A DNA stretch of 64,000 nucleotides from Jaltomata sinuosa (taxonomy: Eukaryota; Streptophyta; Magnoliopsida; Solanales; Solanaceae). The DNA lies in NCBI GenBank assembly GCA_003996215.1, contig QJPP01007523.1, positions 1-64,000 on the forward strand, given 5' to 3'. Each line of letters starts with the position of its first letter. The first letter of the stretch is position 1. A program made the position numbers and the translations under genes. Under the pieces are notes generated by a model, which was given only the letters and a program-made list of their open reading frames with translations, made no database searches and had not been told where the DNA came from. Below are positions 34,898-47,863 of this stretch, one piece after another.

Positions 34898-36178
34898 ATG
34901 CCTAAGATGAGTTCGACAATGGGTGATGTCGAGGCTTCTGTGCCTGATACTTCAGTGCTTCCATCAGCACCAGGACTACAGAGTGAGAGTTTACCGCATC
35001 AGATATGGGGTGTGGGACCAGCCCAACCTTCGATTGGATTTATCACGACCCCAGTTCTTCATGACACCATGGCTAGTACTCTAAGACCTCTGGTGGGTGT
35101 TTCAGTACCCTGTTCTACAAGTGGTGCATCATTTAGGCTTGAGCTTCCAGTTCTCCAGCAGGGTTGTATGTCGGTGTTGGACTATGAGGAAATATTTTAT
35201 GAGATGGTTAGGCGTACTGCTAGGTCTATGCCTTCAGAGTTTGATAGAGTTTGGAGCTTTGTTAGAGATTTGATGTCACTGCTTTGTTTAGCGATCGAGC
35301 ACTTTGTTACAGTTGGAACGACTTTCCTTCAGGTAGTGGATCATGCTTTGACTATCGAGGTTTTGTGTATTGGGGCTTAAGGGGGTAGTGCTAAGAGACA
35401 TCGTGGTCAAAAAACATTTCTGAGGTTCCTAGACTCGAGGTAAAGGATTCTCTTCTAGAGAGCGGTTCCATTGCTTCTTATCTACCTGGCCAGTTTTAGT
35501 TTCTCCACAGGTTCCCCAGAGTGGTGGAACAGGGCGTGTTGAGCTTAGTGGTCATGGTACGGGTCAGATTCTTCAAGGTTTGCTTTCAGATTGTGTAGGC
35601 CATGGTGGCCGGTCAGGTTCAGTGCGATCTCCTTGCCTGTATGAAACCAGTGGGATTTTCTTTCAGTGGGGTGTGCGTGGGTAATTTGATAGGGATTGTG
35701 CCATGATTCAATCTTCCAGTCTGCAGGGTCAACAAGTGTTATCTCCCAGGGCTTCAGTGCCACCGGCTAGAGGTGGAGTACATGGTAGTAGAGTTGGTTC
35801 CTAGGTGGTCGAGGTGGCTTTTGGGCTTGTAGTTCTTGTAAGGGTTGTCGCTGGTGTGGTGAGCTTGGGCACTCTATTAGGAAGTGCCCCACGATTGTGT
35901 ATCCCGGTCAGCCTAGTTGTTATGATTGTGGAGTGCCTGGTCACTTTTCTAGAGATTGTCCTCGGTGATAGATGGTTGAGCCCTAAACTTTGACTACTCA
36001 GTGCAGAGTTAGATCCCATCAGTTTGATGCCCTTCCCGGTGGGCTCGAGGTTGAAGTTCCTAATAGCATCACTCCAGGTTAGGCTTTTGCTACCTTCAGC
36101 TTGTGATAGTCTTGTTCGCGCTGCGATTCCTTCCCTTCTATCGGTTAATTACTTATATGCCTACCTGCAACTTGTTCA
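34898..36178 (+). pseudogene. B1 gag (broken)
   Basis: From the ATG at 34898 (MPKMSSTMGD) about 160 residues are open; the frame also runs upstream to 34808. The gag core (SVLDYEEIFYEMV, FVRDLMSLLC, TTFLQVVDHALTIE) ends at a stop near 35378. After that the frame is broken by stops and shifts. Two CCHC zinc knuckles can be read: CRWCGELGHSIRKC (35846-35890) and CYDCGVPGHFSRDC (35918-35959). The other decayed B gag at 4748 shows one. Element C interrupts at 36179, before the protease can be recognised. It cannot encode a working gag. Confidence 0.85.
36174..36178 (+). repeat. Element C target duplication, left
   Basis: GTTCA, against GTTTA at 45257-45261 on the other side: five bases with one transition. 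Confidence 0.8.
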
Positions 36179-38217
36179 TGTAACACCTCAAAATTTGATT
36201 CAGCTTTTTAGTTAGAAATTTTGAAAATTCTGAAACTACCAGGAATCATGGGTCAAGTCTATGATTCGTGGAAGGAATCATGACTCATAGAAATGACTCA
36301 TGAAACCACCTATACAGCTCCCACCTCTGGTCTGTGAACCACGAGTAGAGTCTACGAGTCGTGATTAGTTTCACGGGTTATAGGAATCACCCGTGGAACT
36401 CATACTGAGGGCAGTCTATTTTCCAGGAATCATGAGTTGGTCCTACAACTCATGGAAGGTTCCACGAGTCATCCTGTTAAACTGTAGGACCTGATCCGCA
36501 GCCAGAAACTTTGGCATAGGAACCATGACTCAAGTCCACGAGCCGTGGTTAGTTCTACGGTCCGTGAAAAGGACCCGGTGGAACCTGAAGATGATTTTTA
36601 AAACAACTTTTCTTTATTAAGTCCCAGGGGTATTTAGTCATTACCCACCCTTTTAGCTCCTAATTGAGGTTTTTTTGACCATTTTTAGCATGAATTCTAA
36701 ACCTATTAGCCTAAGTCCCTTCTCATTACCTCATTCATCTCCCAAAAAGGAAAGAACTCTCTCAAGCTAAAGTTTAAAGCTCTAAGATCAAGTCTCCTAT
36801 TCTTTTCTATTTCAAGTGGGTTTGCTTAAATCAAGGTATGTGGGTATTCAACAATGGATTTCTTTCACACTTGTGCCCAAAACCCCCAATTCTAAAATTG
36901 ATTTATGAACTTGTGAAATTAGGGTTTTGATCTAAATTGGGAAAGCTTATGAAATCAGCTTCTATGCTTAAGTTCATGGTTTCTTATTGTTTATTTATGA
37001 TTTGATCATGATTCCTTTATTGGATTTAAAATCCCAAGTATTAAAGTTGATTTCTAGCATGACTCCATTGATTATATGTTTTCAAGTGAAATTGGGCAAA
37101 ATTAGATATCATGACTTTATGAATTTACGAAATTGCATGCCAAATTCTTCAATTATGAATTTAGAAAGAAAAGTATGATTTGAATTATGGCTATGCTTTA
37201 CATCAAGGACTTATAAATGAGAAATGCATGGTACCCAATGTGTCTTCATGCTTTTCAAAGAAGATTTGGTATTCGATTATACCTTCACGAACTTATGAGC
37301 TATATGTATATTTTGGGAGTAGTACTTAGCACCGAGTGATAAGGGTTTAAATACCCAAGTCCAAAACCTACGTTGCCAGCGTAGGTTATAATTTTCCCTA
37401 TGGGCTTATGAGAGTGGATCCACATCTTGATTAATGGTGTCCTTGCCTTAACGGGGCATAGGACAACTTTGCCAACTAGGGTTATATAGTTTGGTATGGT
37501 GGCCCGTGCTTTGGCAAGGTTCGTGCCAGCTTTGCTAACTAGGGTTACATAGTTAGATTTCATGTAGCTCACTTGGTCTATTGTAGGTTATAAGAAACTC
37601 CCGTATGAAAGTTTTGAATTGTTTAAACCTATGATACTTACTTTGAATTTTGACTCTTATTTCATGATTTACTATTCAATTATTGACATCTACCTTTGAA
37701 ACTTCATTTATGCATGAACTAAGTTCTTAGCCATGTTTAAGTATGTTCTTATCATTATTATGCATCTCTCACGTATTCGGTACATTTCATAGTACTGACG
37801 TATATCTTGCGATGCGTCCTTTGATGATGCAGATTCAGGTGTCCCTTCTTAAACTCATGGCTAGAGCTCCCAGGCCACTCTCTGTTAGCTGTTGGTGAGT
37901 CCTCTTAGGTCAAAGACTAGTTATGTTCTTAGTCTGTGTTAGTTACTTATTCTCATACTTTGAGTTAGCTAGGGTCTTGTCCTAGCAACTCCTTATGTCA
38001 TGTATAGAGGCTTTTCAGACATAGACAACTTTCGAGTCTCTTTCTAGATTTTGTATTCCTATTCGACTGATTATCCATTTATGTGATTCTGGATGTATCT
38101 ATTATGCTTCTGCTTATCAAATGTTTTGCTTCAGTATGCTATGACCAAGGGTTAGCTTGGGGAACTTGTGGTCCCAAGTCCCGTGTTACGCCCAGGGGGT
38201 AGCTTAGGGGCCTGACA
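36179..38217 (+). repeat. C 5' LTR (2039 bp)
   Basis: It starts TGTAACACC and ends GGCCTGACA just before the primer site. It is homologous to 43221-45256 over its full length, with many C/T and G/A differences. Confidence 0.95.
36240..36590 (+). repeat. Word array in the C 5' LTR
   Basis: About a dozen forms of CACGACTCGTGG, ACGAGTCGTG, CCACGAGCCGTGG and their C-to-T or G-to-A derivatives (CATGACTCATAG) over 350 bp. They lie between the LTR start and a CT-rich leader. Confidence 0.8.
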
Positions 38218-38221
38218 AACT

Positions 38222-38233
38222 TGGTATCAGAGC
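38222..38233 (+). other. C primer-binding site
   Basis: TTGGTATCAGAG, overlapping the full 12-base TGGTATCAGAGC match to initiator Met tRNA, four bases after the LTR. Confidence 0.9.
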
Positions 38234-38424
38234 CTTAGGTTCAAGAGTCTTAGGATGTCTGAAAGTTGCATCGAGTAGTGTCTCTTTCATGTGTGTGAAG
38301 TGCGCCACACATATGAGGGAGAGGCTACTAGGTGTCTTAGAAAACTTCATATCCTTCATGATCATATTGTACGATAGAGTTAACTTTGATGTTCCTCTAA
38401 TCCCTACCTTGTACATTTCAGATT

Positions 38425-39570
38425 ATGGCTCCACGATGTGCTATGCCTCCCCGAGCCACTTGGAATATTGTACCTCCAGTTCCGGCTCCCAAAGTCACGA
38501 ATGTGGAGTTTCGGAATGCTATTCACCTATTGGCTCAGACTATGGCTGCTCAAGCTAATTAGCAGGCTCATGTTCCTATTCACCCTCCCGGTGGAATGGC
38601 GGCCCGAGTTCAAGATTTCATCCGCATGAACCCACCGGAGATCTGGGGTTCGAAGGTAGGTGAATACCCTCTTAGCTTTGTGGATGAGGTGAAGAAGATT
38701 TTCGAGGTGATGCAGGTTGTCGGAGTTGAGAGTGTTGAGCTTGCGTCCTATCAGCTAAAGGACGTAGCTCATATCTGGTTCACGTAATATAAGGAGGCTA
38801 CAGCTAGGGACGTGGTCCCTATGACATGGGAGTGCTTTGAGGGAGCTTTCCTCGACCGATTCTTTCCACGAGAGTTGAGGCAAGCTAAGGTTCAGGAGTT
38901 CGTGAACTTGAGACAGAGATCTATGACTTTTCAGGAGTATAGTTTGAAGTTCACTCAATTTTCTAGGTATGCCCCCTCTATGGTGGTGGACCCGCATGAT
39001 CAGATGAGCAAGTTTATCTATGGGGTTTCAGATTTAGTGAAGAAGGAGTGTAGATCTGCCATTCTATTGGGTGATATGACTATTTCCAGGCTCATGACCC
39101 ATGCTCACCAGATCGAGGAAGACAGACATAGAGAGATGGCTAAGAAAAATAAGAGGGCTAGAGGCCCGGAGGCAGACATCGCTCTTTGTTTCAGAAGAAA
39201 TCATCAGGCCCCATTCACTATTCCGCTAGTACTCCCACTAAGGCCTCCAGGCCTCATCATGATAAGACTGGTAAGAGAGATGGTTCTTAGTCAGAGGGGA
39301 GTGTTGCAAAGGGTGTCCCTTACCCTTCTTGTGCAAAGTATGGGAAGAGTTACCCCGGTGAGTGTCTAGCCAATTCAGACAGTTGTTTTGGGTGTGCTCA
39401 GACTAGACATCGTATCACGGAGTTCCCTTTAGCTAGAAAGGGACAGGGAAATAGGACTCAGTCTACCCCAGCATCTTCAGGAGGTCGACCAGTCCAGCAG
39501 GGCACATCTTCTAGTTCTGGTGGTCAGCGCCAGAAATTCCTTTATGCCATGTCCTCTCGTCAGGACTAGG
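38425..39570 (+). pseudogene. C gag (broken)
   Basis: It starts at the ATG at 38425 (MAPRCAMPPRA). The gag core reads well (FEGAFLDRFFPRELRQAK, EFVNLRQRSMTFQEYSLKF, LARYAPSM-like). There are in-frame stops near 38560 and 38787, and a frameshift near 39165 after the KKNKRARGPEA stretch. The zinc knuckle is damaged: CFGCAQTRHRITEF at 39384-39425 has phenylalanine where the last cysteine should be. It is related to A2 gag but clearly a different family. It is not functional. Confidence 0.9.
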
Positions 39571-42500
39571 AGAGCTCACCCGATGAGGTTACTGGTATGT
39601 TGGCTGTCTTTTCTATAGATGTGTATGCTTTGTTGGACCCCAGTGCCTCCTTATCTTTTGTGACGCCTTATATAGCATGCAAATTTGAAGTATGTCCTGA
39701 ATTGCTTTTTGAACCCTTTTGTGTTTCTACTCCTGTAAGGGAGTCAGTCTTACCCAAAAGAATCTACCGAAATTTCCCTATCTCAGTCCTTCATAGAGTC
39801 ACTTTAGCGGATTTAGTAGAGCTAGAGATGACAGATTTTGATATTATTCTTGGTATGGATTGGTTGCATTCTTGTTATGCTTCTATTAATTATCGTACTT
39901 GGGTTGTCAGTTTCAAGTTTCCAAATAAACCCGTCTTAGAATGGAAAGGTAGTCCCCCATTCTCGAAAGGTCATTTCATATCTTATCTTAAGGCTAAGAA
40001 GATGATTTCAAAGGGGTATGTTTATCATATATTTTGGGTTATAGAAATGGAGTCCCAAATCCCATCCCTTCAGTCTGTTCTCATTATGAATGAATTCCCA
40101 GAAATGTTTCCCAAGGATTTACCTGGAGTCCCTCCTTAGCGGGAAATTGACTTTTGGATAGATCTTCTTCCGGATACAAATCCTATCTCTATTCCTCCCT
40201 ATAGGATGGCTCCCGTTGAACTTAAGGAGTTGAAGGATCTTCTTGGTAAGGTTTTCATCAGGCCTAGTATCTCTCCATGGGGTGCTCCAGTCTTATTCAT
40301 GCGAAAGAAAGATGGTTCCCTCAGAATGTGTATTGACTACCGCTAATTGAACAAGGTCACATTTAAGAATAAGTATCCCATTCCTATTATTGATGACTCG
40401 TTCGATCAGCTTTAGGGTGCTAGTTCTTCTCCAACATTGACCTTAGATCCAGTTATCATTAGCTTCGTGTTAGAGAGTGTGATATTCCAAACACAACCTT
40501 CAGGACTCGATATGGTCATTATGAATTTGTTGTGATGTCTTTTGGTCTAACGAATGCTCCTGCAGCTTTTATGGATTTGATGAACTGCGTGTTCAAGCAG
40601 TATCTGGATATGTTTGTGATTTTTTTCATTGATGATATCCTCATCTACTCTCGAAGTGAGGAGGAGCATGCGGACCATTTGAGAGTTGTGTTGCAAACTC
40701 TCAAGGACCGGTAGTTATTTGCTAAGTTTAGCAAGTGTTAGTTTTCGATGTATTCTATTGCTTTTCTAGGTCATATTGTGACTAAAGATGGTATTCAGGT
40801 TGATTCTCAGAAGATAGAGGCAGTAAAGAACTGGCCTAGACCCACTTCCCTGTCTGATATTAGAAGCTTTTTGGGTTTGGCTGGTTACTACAGGAGGTTT
40901 GTGGAAGGATTTTCTTCCATTGCTGCCCCTTTGACTCGATTGACACAGAAGAAGGTAAAATTTCAATGCTCTGATTTGTGTGAGAAGAACTTTCAGGAAT
41001 TGAAGACTAGATTGACCACATCTCCAGTGTTAGCTCTACCCGAGGGCCTATATGATTTTGTTGTGTATTGTGATTATTCTAGGATTGGTTTGGGTTGTGT
41101 TTTGATGCAGAGTGGTAAAGTGATTGCTTATGCTTCGAGACAGCTTAAGACTCATGAGAAAAACTATCCTACTCATGATCTTGAGTTGGCAGTCGTGGTC
41201 TTTTCTTTGATGATTTGGAGACACTCTTTGTATAGGGTGAACGTGGATGTATTCACCGATCATAAGGGCCTTCAGTATGTGTTCACTCTGAAGGAATTGA
41301 ATTTGTGACAAAGGAGATAGCTTGAGCTCCTTAAGGATTATGACATGAGTGTGCTTTACCATCCGGGGAAGGCCAATGTTGTGGCGGATGCACTTAGTAG
41401 ATTGTCGATAGGTAGTGTGTCTTCAGTTAAAGAAGGAAAGAAGGAATAGGTTAAGGAGGTTCATAGGCTAGCTCGGTTGGGAGTTTGCCTTATGTACTCG
41501 ACAGAAGGTGGTGTTTTTGTTTAGAATGGTTCCAAATCATCCTTGTAAGCAGAAGTGAAGGTAAAGCACGACAGTGATCCCATTTTGCTTCAGCTTAAAG
41601 GTGCAGTCCATCCGCAAAAGGTTGAGGTTTTCTCCTAAGGGGGAGATGGTGTGCTTCATTATGAGGGTTGACTATGTGTGTCAGATATAGATGGGTTGCA
41701 CCAGTAGATTTTGACTGAGGCTCATAGTCCCAAATATTTCAAATACCCCGAGGCCACCAAGATGTACCGTGATATATGGGAAGTGTATTGGTGGAATAGT
41801 ATGAAGATGGACATAGTCGGTTTTGTGGCTAAGTGCCCCAACTGTCAGCAAGTGAAGGTAGAGCACTAGCGATCGGGTGGCATGATTCAGTATATTGACC
41901 TTCCCACTTGGAAATCAAAAGCAATCAATATGGACTTCATTACAGGTTTGCCTTTTACTCGAAGGCAACATGATTCGATTTGGGTGATTGTCGACTGGAT
42001 GACTAAATCATCCCATTTCTTGGCTGTTAAGACTACAAATTCTGCAGATGATTATGCCATTCTCTACATTTGGGAGATAGTCTGTTTGCATGGTGTTCCT
42101 TTGTCCATCATTTTAAATAGGGGTACTCAGTTTACTTCTCAATTTTGGAGATCGTTTCAAAGAGGTCTTTGCACTCAGGTGAAGCTTAGCAGTACTTTTC
42201 ACCTTCAGAAAAACGGCCAGGCAGAGCACACTATTCAGACTTTGGAGGATATGTTGAGATCTTGTGTGATTGATTTCAAAGGTAATTGTGATAATCACCT
42301 ACCTCTTAACAAGTTTGCCTACAACAACAACTTTCACTCTAGCATCCGTATGGCTCCGCATGAGGTACTTTATGGTCGGAGTTGTAGATCTCCTATTGGT
42401 TGGTTTGAGGTCAGTGAGGTAGCTTTGATCGGCCCAGATTTAGGGCATGAGACCATGGAAAAGGTTCAGCTTATTAGGGAGAGGTTGAAGACTGCTCAGA

Positions 42501-42988
42501 GTTAACAGAAATCATATACTGATGTGAGGGGAAGGTAATTGGAATTTGAAGTTGATGATTGGGTTTTTCTAAAGGTGTCACCCATGACGGGTGTAATGAG
42601 ATTTGGAAAGAAAAGTAAGATTAGTCCCCGTTTTGTAGGTCCTTATCAAATTCTGAGGAAGGTTGGTAAGGTTGGTTATGAGTTGGATATGTCATCATAT
42701 TTGGAAGCAGTTCATCAAGTTTTTCATCTTTCCTTATTGAAGAAGTGTGTTGGTGATCCGACCTTGATTATTCCTTTGGATGATGTAGGTGTGAAGAATA
42801 GTTTCACCTATGAGGAAGTCCTCGTAGAAATCCTTGATCGCCAGATTCAACGGTTGAGAAACAAAGAAGTCACTTCGGTAAAAATTCTTTGGAGAAATTA
42901 TCTTGTTGAAGGAGCTACTTGGGAAGTGGAATCAGCCATGAAAGCCAAGTACCCTCATCTCTTTAATTTCGATTTCGTTCCAGCTTGA
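39571..42988 (+). pseudogene. C pol (protease, RT, RNase H, integrase, chromodomain-like; broken)
   Basis: The protease site reads LLDPSAS near 39630-39650. Reverse transcriptase has an intact FIDD at 40628-40636, but a TAA replaces Q in the YRQLN motif (40344-40346) and a frameshift follows near 40430. RNase H lies at about 41060-41400. Integrase has CPNCQQ and a first D (NMDFITG); the second catalytic D is an N (ILNRGTQFT, codon 42116-42118); the glutamate of NGQAEH is kept. The chromodomain-like tail ends at a TGA at 42986-42988. Stops such as 41306-41308 and 42503-42505 break the frame. It is dead, and the order of domains is that of a chromovirus. Confidence 0.93.
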
Positions 42989-43220
42989 GGTAATAGTTTC
43001 ATCCTTAGTATGTTCCTCCGATCCTATTCCATCAGTCACTCCCATGATCCTAGTATGAATTCATGTTTTCGAAGTTGATTTAACCATGTTTTAAGTTTAA
43101 AAGTTCAATTTTCATGTTTATTCCTTGATTTCCTTGTTTTGTTGCTAGTTGGGTTGCTTACTCTTCAGTTTCCCTTGCTTAGTCTTTATTCAAGGACGAA
43201 TGATCCCAAGGGGGAGATAT
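42989..43220 (+). other. C 3' spacer and polypurine tract
   Basis: A non-coding spacer with AAGGACGAATGA at 43192-43203 and the purine tract AAGGGGGAGA at about 43208-43217, directly before the LTR. The layout matches family A. Confidence 0.8.
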
Positions 43221-45256
43221 TGTAACACCCCAGAATTCAATTCATCTTTTTAGTTAGAAGTTCTAAAACTACCAGGAATCACGAGTCAAGTCTACGATTC
43301 ATGGAAAGAATCACGACTCGTGGAAACGACTCGTGAAACCATCTCTCTAGCTCCCAACTATTGTATGATAACCATGAGTGGAGTCTACAGGTTGTGATTA
43401 GCTTCATGGGTCGTGGGAATCACCCGTTGAACTCAGACTGAGGGCAGTCTATTTTCCAGGAACCATGAGTTGGTCCTACGGCTCGTGGAAGGTTCCACGA
43501 GTCATCCTGTTAAATCATAGGACCAGATATGCAGCCTGAAACTTTTTCTTAGGAACCACGACTCAAGTCCATGAGCCGTGGTTAGTTCTACGGTCCATGG
43601 AAAGGACCCATGGAGCCTGAAGTCGAGTTTTAAAATAACTTTTTCTTTATTCAGTCCCAGGGGTATTTTAGTTATTACCCATCCTTTTAACTCCTAAGTG
43701 ATGTCGTTTTGACCATTTTTAGCATGAATTTTAAACCTATTAGCCTATGTCCCTTCTCATTACCTCATTCATCTCCCAAAAAGGAAAAGAACTCTCTCAA
43801 GCTCAAGTTTCAAGCTCAAAGATCAAGTCTCCCATTCTTTTCTATTTCAAGTGGGTTAGCTTAAATCGGGGTATATGGGTATTCAACAATGGGTTTCTTT
43901 CACACTTGTTCCCAAAACCCCCAATTCTCAAATTGATTTATGAACTTGTGAAATTATGGTTTTGATCTAAATTGGGGAAAGCTTATGAAATCAACTTCTT
44001 GCTTAAATTCATGGTTTCTTATTTTTTATTTATGATTTGATCATTATTCTTTTATTGGATTTAAAAGCCCAAGTACTAAAGTTGATTTCTAGCATGATTC
44101 CATTGAATTGTATGTCTTTAAGTGAAATTGGGTAAAATTAGATATCATGACTTTATGAATTTACGAAATTGCATGCCAAATTCTTCAATTATGAATTTAG
44201 AAATAAAAGTATGATTTGAATTATGGCTATGCTTTACATCAAGGACTTCTAATATGAGAAATGCATGGTACCCGATGTGTCTTCATTCTTTTCAAAGAAG
44301 ATTTGGTATTCGATTATACCTTCATGATCTTATGAGCTATATGTATGTTTTGGGAGTAGTACTTAACACCGAGTGATGAGGGTTCTATTACCCAAGTCCA
44401 AAAACTACGTTGCCAGTGTAGGTTATGATTTTCCCTATAGGCTTATGAGAGTGGATCCACATCTTGATTAATGGTGTCCTTGCCTTAATGGGGCATAGGA
44501 TAGATTTGCCAACTATGGTTATATAGTTTGGTATGGTGGCCCGTGCTTTTGCAAGGTTCAGGACAGCTTTGCTAACTAGGGTTACATAGTTAGATTCCAT
44601 GTAGCTCACATGGTCTATTATCCGTTATAAGAAACTCCCCTATGAAAGTTTTGAATTGTTTAAACCTATGATACTTACTTTGAGTTTTGACTCTTATTTC
44701 ATGATTTACTATTCAATTATTGACATCTACCTTTGAAACTTCATTTATGCATGAACTAAGTTCTTATCCATGTTTAAGTATGTTGTTATCATGATCATGC
44801 ATTTCTCACGTATTCGGTACATTCTATAGTACTGACGCATATCTTGCATTGCATTCTTTGATGATGCAGATTTAAGTGTCCCTTCTTAAACCCGTGGCTA
44901 GAACTTCCAAGCCACTCTTTGTCAGATGTTGGTGAGTCCTCTTAGGTCGGGGTCTAGTTATGTTCTTAGTTTGTGTTAGTTACTTATTCTCGTACTTTGA
45001 GTTAGCTAGGGTCTTGTCCTAGAAACTCCTTATGTCATGTATAGAGGCTTTTCAGACATAGACAGCTTTCGAGTCTCTTTTTAGATTTTATATTCCTAAT
45101 CGACTGATTATCCATTTATGTGATTCAGGATTTATCTATTATGCTTCCGCTTATCAAATGTTTTGCTTGAGTATTCTATGACCAAGGGTTAGCTTGGAAC
45201 ACTTTTGGTCCCAAGTCCCATGTTACGTGCATGGGGGGTAGCTTCAGGGCATTAAA
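43221..45256 (+). repeat. C 3' LTR (2036 bp)
   Basis: It starts TGTAACACCCC; the end (GGGCATTAAA) is decayed compared with GGCCTGACA in the 5' LTR. Its word array is at 43275-43620 and keeps more CG dinucleotides than the 5' copy. Confidence 0.93.
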
Positions 45257-45261
45257 GTTTA
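45257..45261 (+). repeat. Element C target duplication, right
   Basis: GTTTA, one transition from the left copy GTTCA. Confidence 0.8.
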
Positions 45262-47863
45262 GTTGTTTGATTACCAGATTGTAGCTTTTATGCGTTGTTT
45301 TCGTGGTAGTTTATTCCTTAGTAGTGGATGGGGGTGAGTTTCTCTTGCGAGGTGTTTACCCAAAGTCATAGCTCATGGGTAGTTCTTGTTAGTCTCTTTT
45401 CTAGGTATTTGGCATCCAGTTTCATTGTGGTTCTAGGCTTGTGTTAAGTCTTCTTTTTTAGTGGTCCTAGATGGTTGTTTCCTAGGTTGTTACCTAGCTT
45501 TTGCTAGCGGTTCTGGTGTTGGTTCGATGTGATACCAGTAGTTGTGCAAGAGTTGATATTTTGTCTTAAGTTTGGAGATGTTTGTTATTCTAGCGTGCTT
45601 TGATCAGTTGGGTTTTCTCGAGTGTTTAGAATCAACCCTATTTGTTGGTTGGTTTAGGAGGTTGGCAGGTATGTAGGTTGTTCCCATAGTCTCCTTTAAT
45701 TTCTTCTCTGGTTGGGTTGTCTTATCGTTTTCCTCAGTTCCAGTCGAAATAAATTTTGATCATAGTTCTCTGGATGAGTTTTTGATTTTAGTATTGTGAA
45801 TGAATTTGGCATGTAGATGTGAGAACTAAGGTAATGGCTCCAGATTTTATTTGAGAAGGAGTTTGTAAGGTTCAGTATATGCCACGGGAAGGTTTTGTTT
45901 AGTTGAAAAAGGAGGGAGATGACTCTTTGTTCATGCTTATGTGTTTTAGTAGTTGACTAAGGTGACGAAAAAGATTTTTTTGGGATTGTATGTTGGTGAC
46001 TTATTTCGGCCACTTACAGATTGCAGTGGCTTTTCCTTCGACCGGTTTGGGGTTCAGTAGCATCTACAGATTGGACGACTTGTTATTCATGGCCTACTTG
46101 GCTCCAGCTCTATTAGTGTTCTTCGATGGTGGATGAGTCTACTTATGGGTTTTGACAGAGGCATTGATTGGAAATTGCGGTTGAGTTTCAGAATCGTGGG
46201 TTGGCAAACTACTCCAGATGATTCATGGTCGGTTCTTCTAGGGTTGCAGCTTCTTGGGTTGGGAGGCAATGAGTTCAGACAACTTAGCTTCCCTATTTCA
46301 GTTGTGCAGTGATAGTTGGACTTAGACACCTAGTCCTTGGCTAACCTTTGAGTTAGGCTGGATATCCAAGATTTCAGTGGTGTGATAGATAGTACGAGGT
46401 TCATTCTATCATGGTTAAACAGAATCAACAGTGTGAGTTTTAGATTCAACAGTGGTGTATGCTATATGTGGTCAGCTTGTGCGGGTTGACACTAGCAGGG
46501 TTATTTCTGAGTTCTAATGGTATTTAGAGCCTGGTGGTCACTATTCATTTACCAAGAATTTGAAAGCTTATTTAGTTGATTCTTCTGGGGTTGTTGTTTA
46601 CAAGGGGTTCTATTATCGGTTAGACTCGGCAAGTATGGACTAGAAGTTCGGTATGATATACGCTTTGAAATTGTTGTTTGTGTGCAGACCCGGTAGAGCG
46701 ATTGATTCGAGCCAAAGGGATGAGTTGAAGTTATATGCAAATTTTTGTGACTAGATGGCAACTTTGAACCTGAGGCACCCTTTCCTTTGCCTTTGGGGTG
46801 TTTTGGCTTGATATTCATGGCATGGTGGACTTCTTCCCAAGGTGAGCTTGGTAAGACGACTTCAAATCAGAATGGTGTTTGAGTATTCAGAGTTGCAGTA
46901 GTATTCTTAGAGTATGGAGCTTAGCTGATAATTATGGACTTCATGGCAGGCTTACTACACTTCCTACATAGGCTTTGTTTTGGGTTTGGGTTTGTCAAGC
47001 AGGTTTCCTTGGTTCCTTTTCTTTCAGTTGATTCAGATTTGGTCCGATTCAGCGAGGTTAGTTAGTTTTTTTATACAGTTTAAAAGTCCACCATCAACAC
47101 AAGGTATTCATATATGCCTTTCCTAACTTGGATGTGCAATCTTCAGTCGGGTTCAGATGGGTTGTTCAGTTGGGGTCAGTTATCGGGTTTGATGTTACAG
47201 AGCTCATACATTGGTCGGTGGTCAGTTGGGGTAAAACTACTACAGTTTTTGAGTATGTTCTTTGGGTTAGTGTTTGGAGGTCAAAGGCTAGTAGACTATA
47301 GCTCGGCCCTTAAAGGGTTTGAGCAAGAAAAGGGTGAATTCATCTTTTATAGAGTATAAGCGGGAACTATCGATCTCTTGTGTGTCAGTTGATGTTTCGA
47401 CAGTCGATCGAGTGTTCGACTTATATGAAATTTCACAATTATAGTACAAAAAGATTCAGTTCAGAATAAAAGAGTTTTGCAGATCAGCGCGTTCATGAGT
47501 TAGAATTTTTGGGTGATGGCTTTCTTGTAAACTTGGTTGTGGTTTCAAAGATTCAAGTTAAGTGTGTTGATCGCCTTGCTTCTCTGGTTTCGGTGTTGTG
47601 TCGGTGCTTCTAGTTGGGATTCTTGAGGTTCAGTTTGGGTCGGCAGATATTTGAAGTTTTGGAGTTGAGTTTGGGATCTAGCTTGGCTAGTAATGAGTTT
47701 TAGGCTTGTTGCGTTCATTGGTTCTGTTGAGTGACGTCTGGTCGAGGAGGCTACCCAAGTTATCCAAGAGATAGTGTGGGCTTTGTATCCGTTGTTCTTA
47801 TAATCTCTAGTCTTTCCTTCTTTCCTGACTTTTGGGGACGAAAGTATTTTCAGTAGTGGATGA
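45262..47863 (+). pseudogene. B1 pol remnant (extremely decayed)
   Basis: No long frame remains. Anchors can be read in shifting frames: a reverse transcriptase stretch like KKEGDDSLFMLM...LTKVT near 45900-45965, an integrase start like IIMDFMAGLL near 46930-46960, and the integrase C-terminus like KSFADQRVHELEF near 47476-47515. These appear in the right order, but the segment is only 2.6 kb where about 4 kb is expected. GGGGACGAAAG at 47834-47844 marks the end before the 3' LTR. It is much more decayed than the flanking LTRs. Confidence 0.6.

Larger units (their letters stand above)
36179..45256 (+). mobile_element. C: chromovirus-like LTR retrotransposon (9.1 kb) inside B1
   Basis: Complete structure: 5' LTR (36179-38217), primer site, gag, protease, RT, RNase H, integrase, chromodomain-like tail, polypurine tract, 3' LTR (43221-45256), flanked by a 5-bp duplication with one difference. 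All coding parts are broken by stops. It inserted into the gag region of B1, so it is younger than B1. Confidence 0.95.

Noticed and set aside
38222..38233. Possible tRNA sequence
   Set aside because: Only the 12-base primer-binding site matches the initiator Met tRNA 3' end; there is no cloverleaf.
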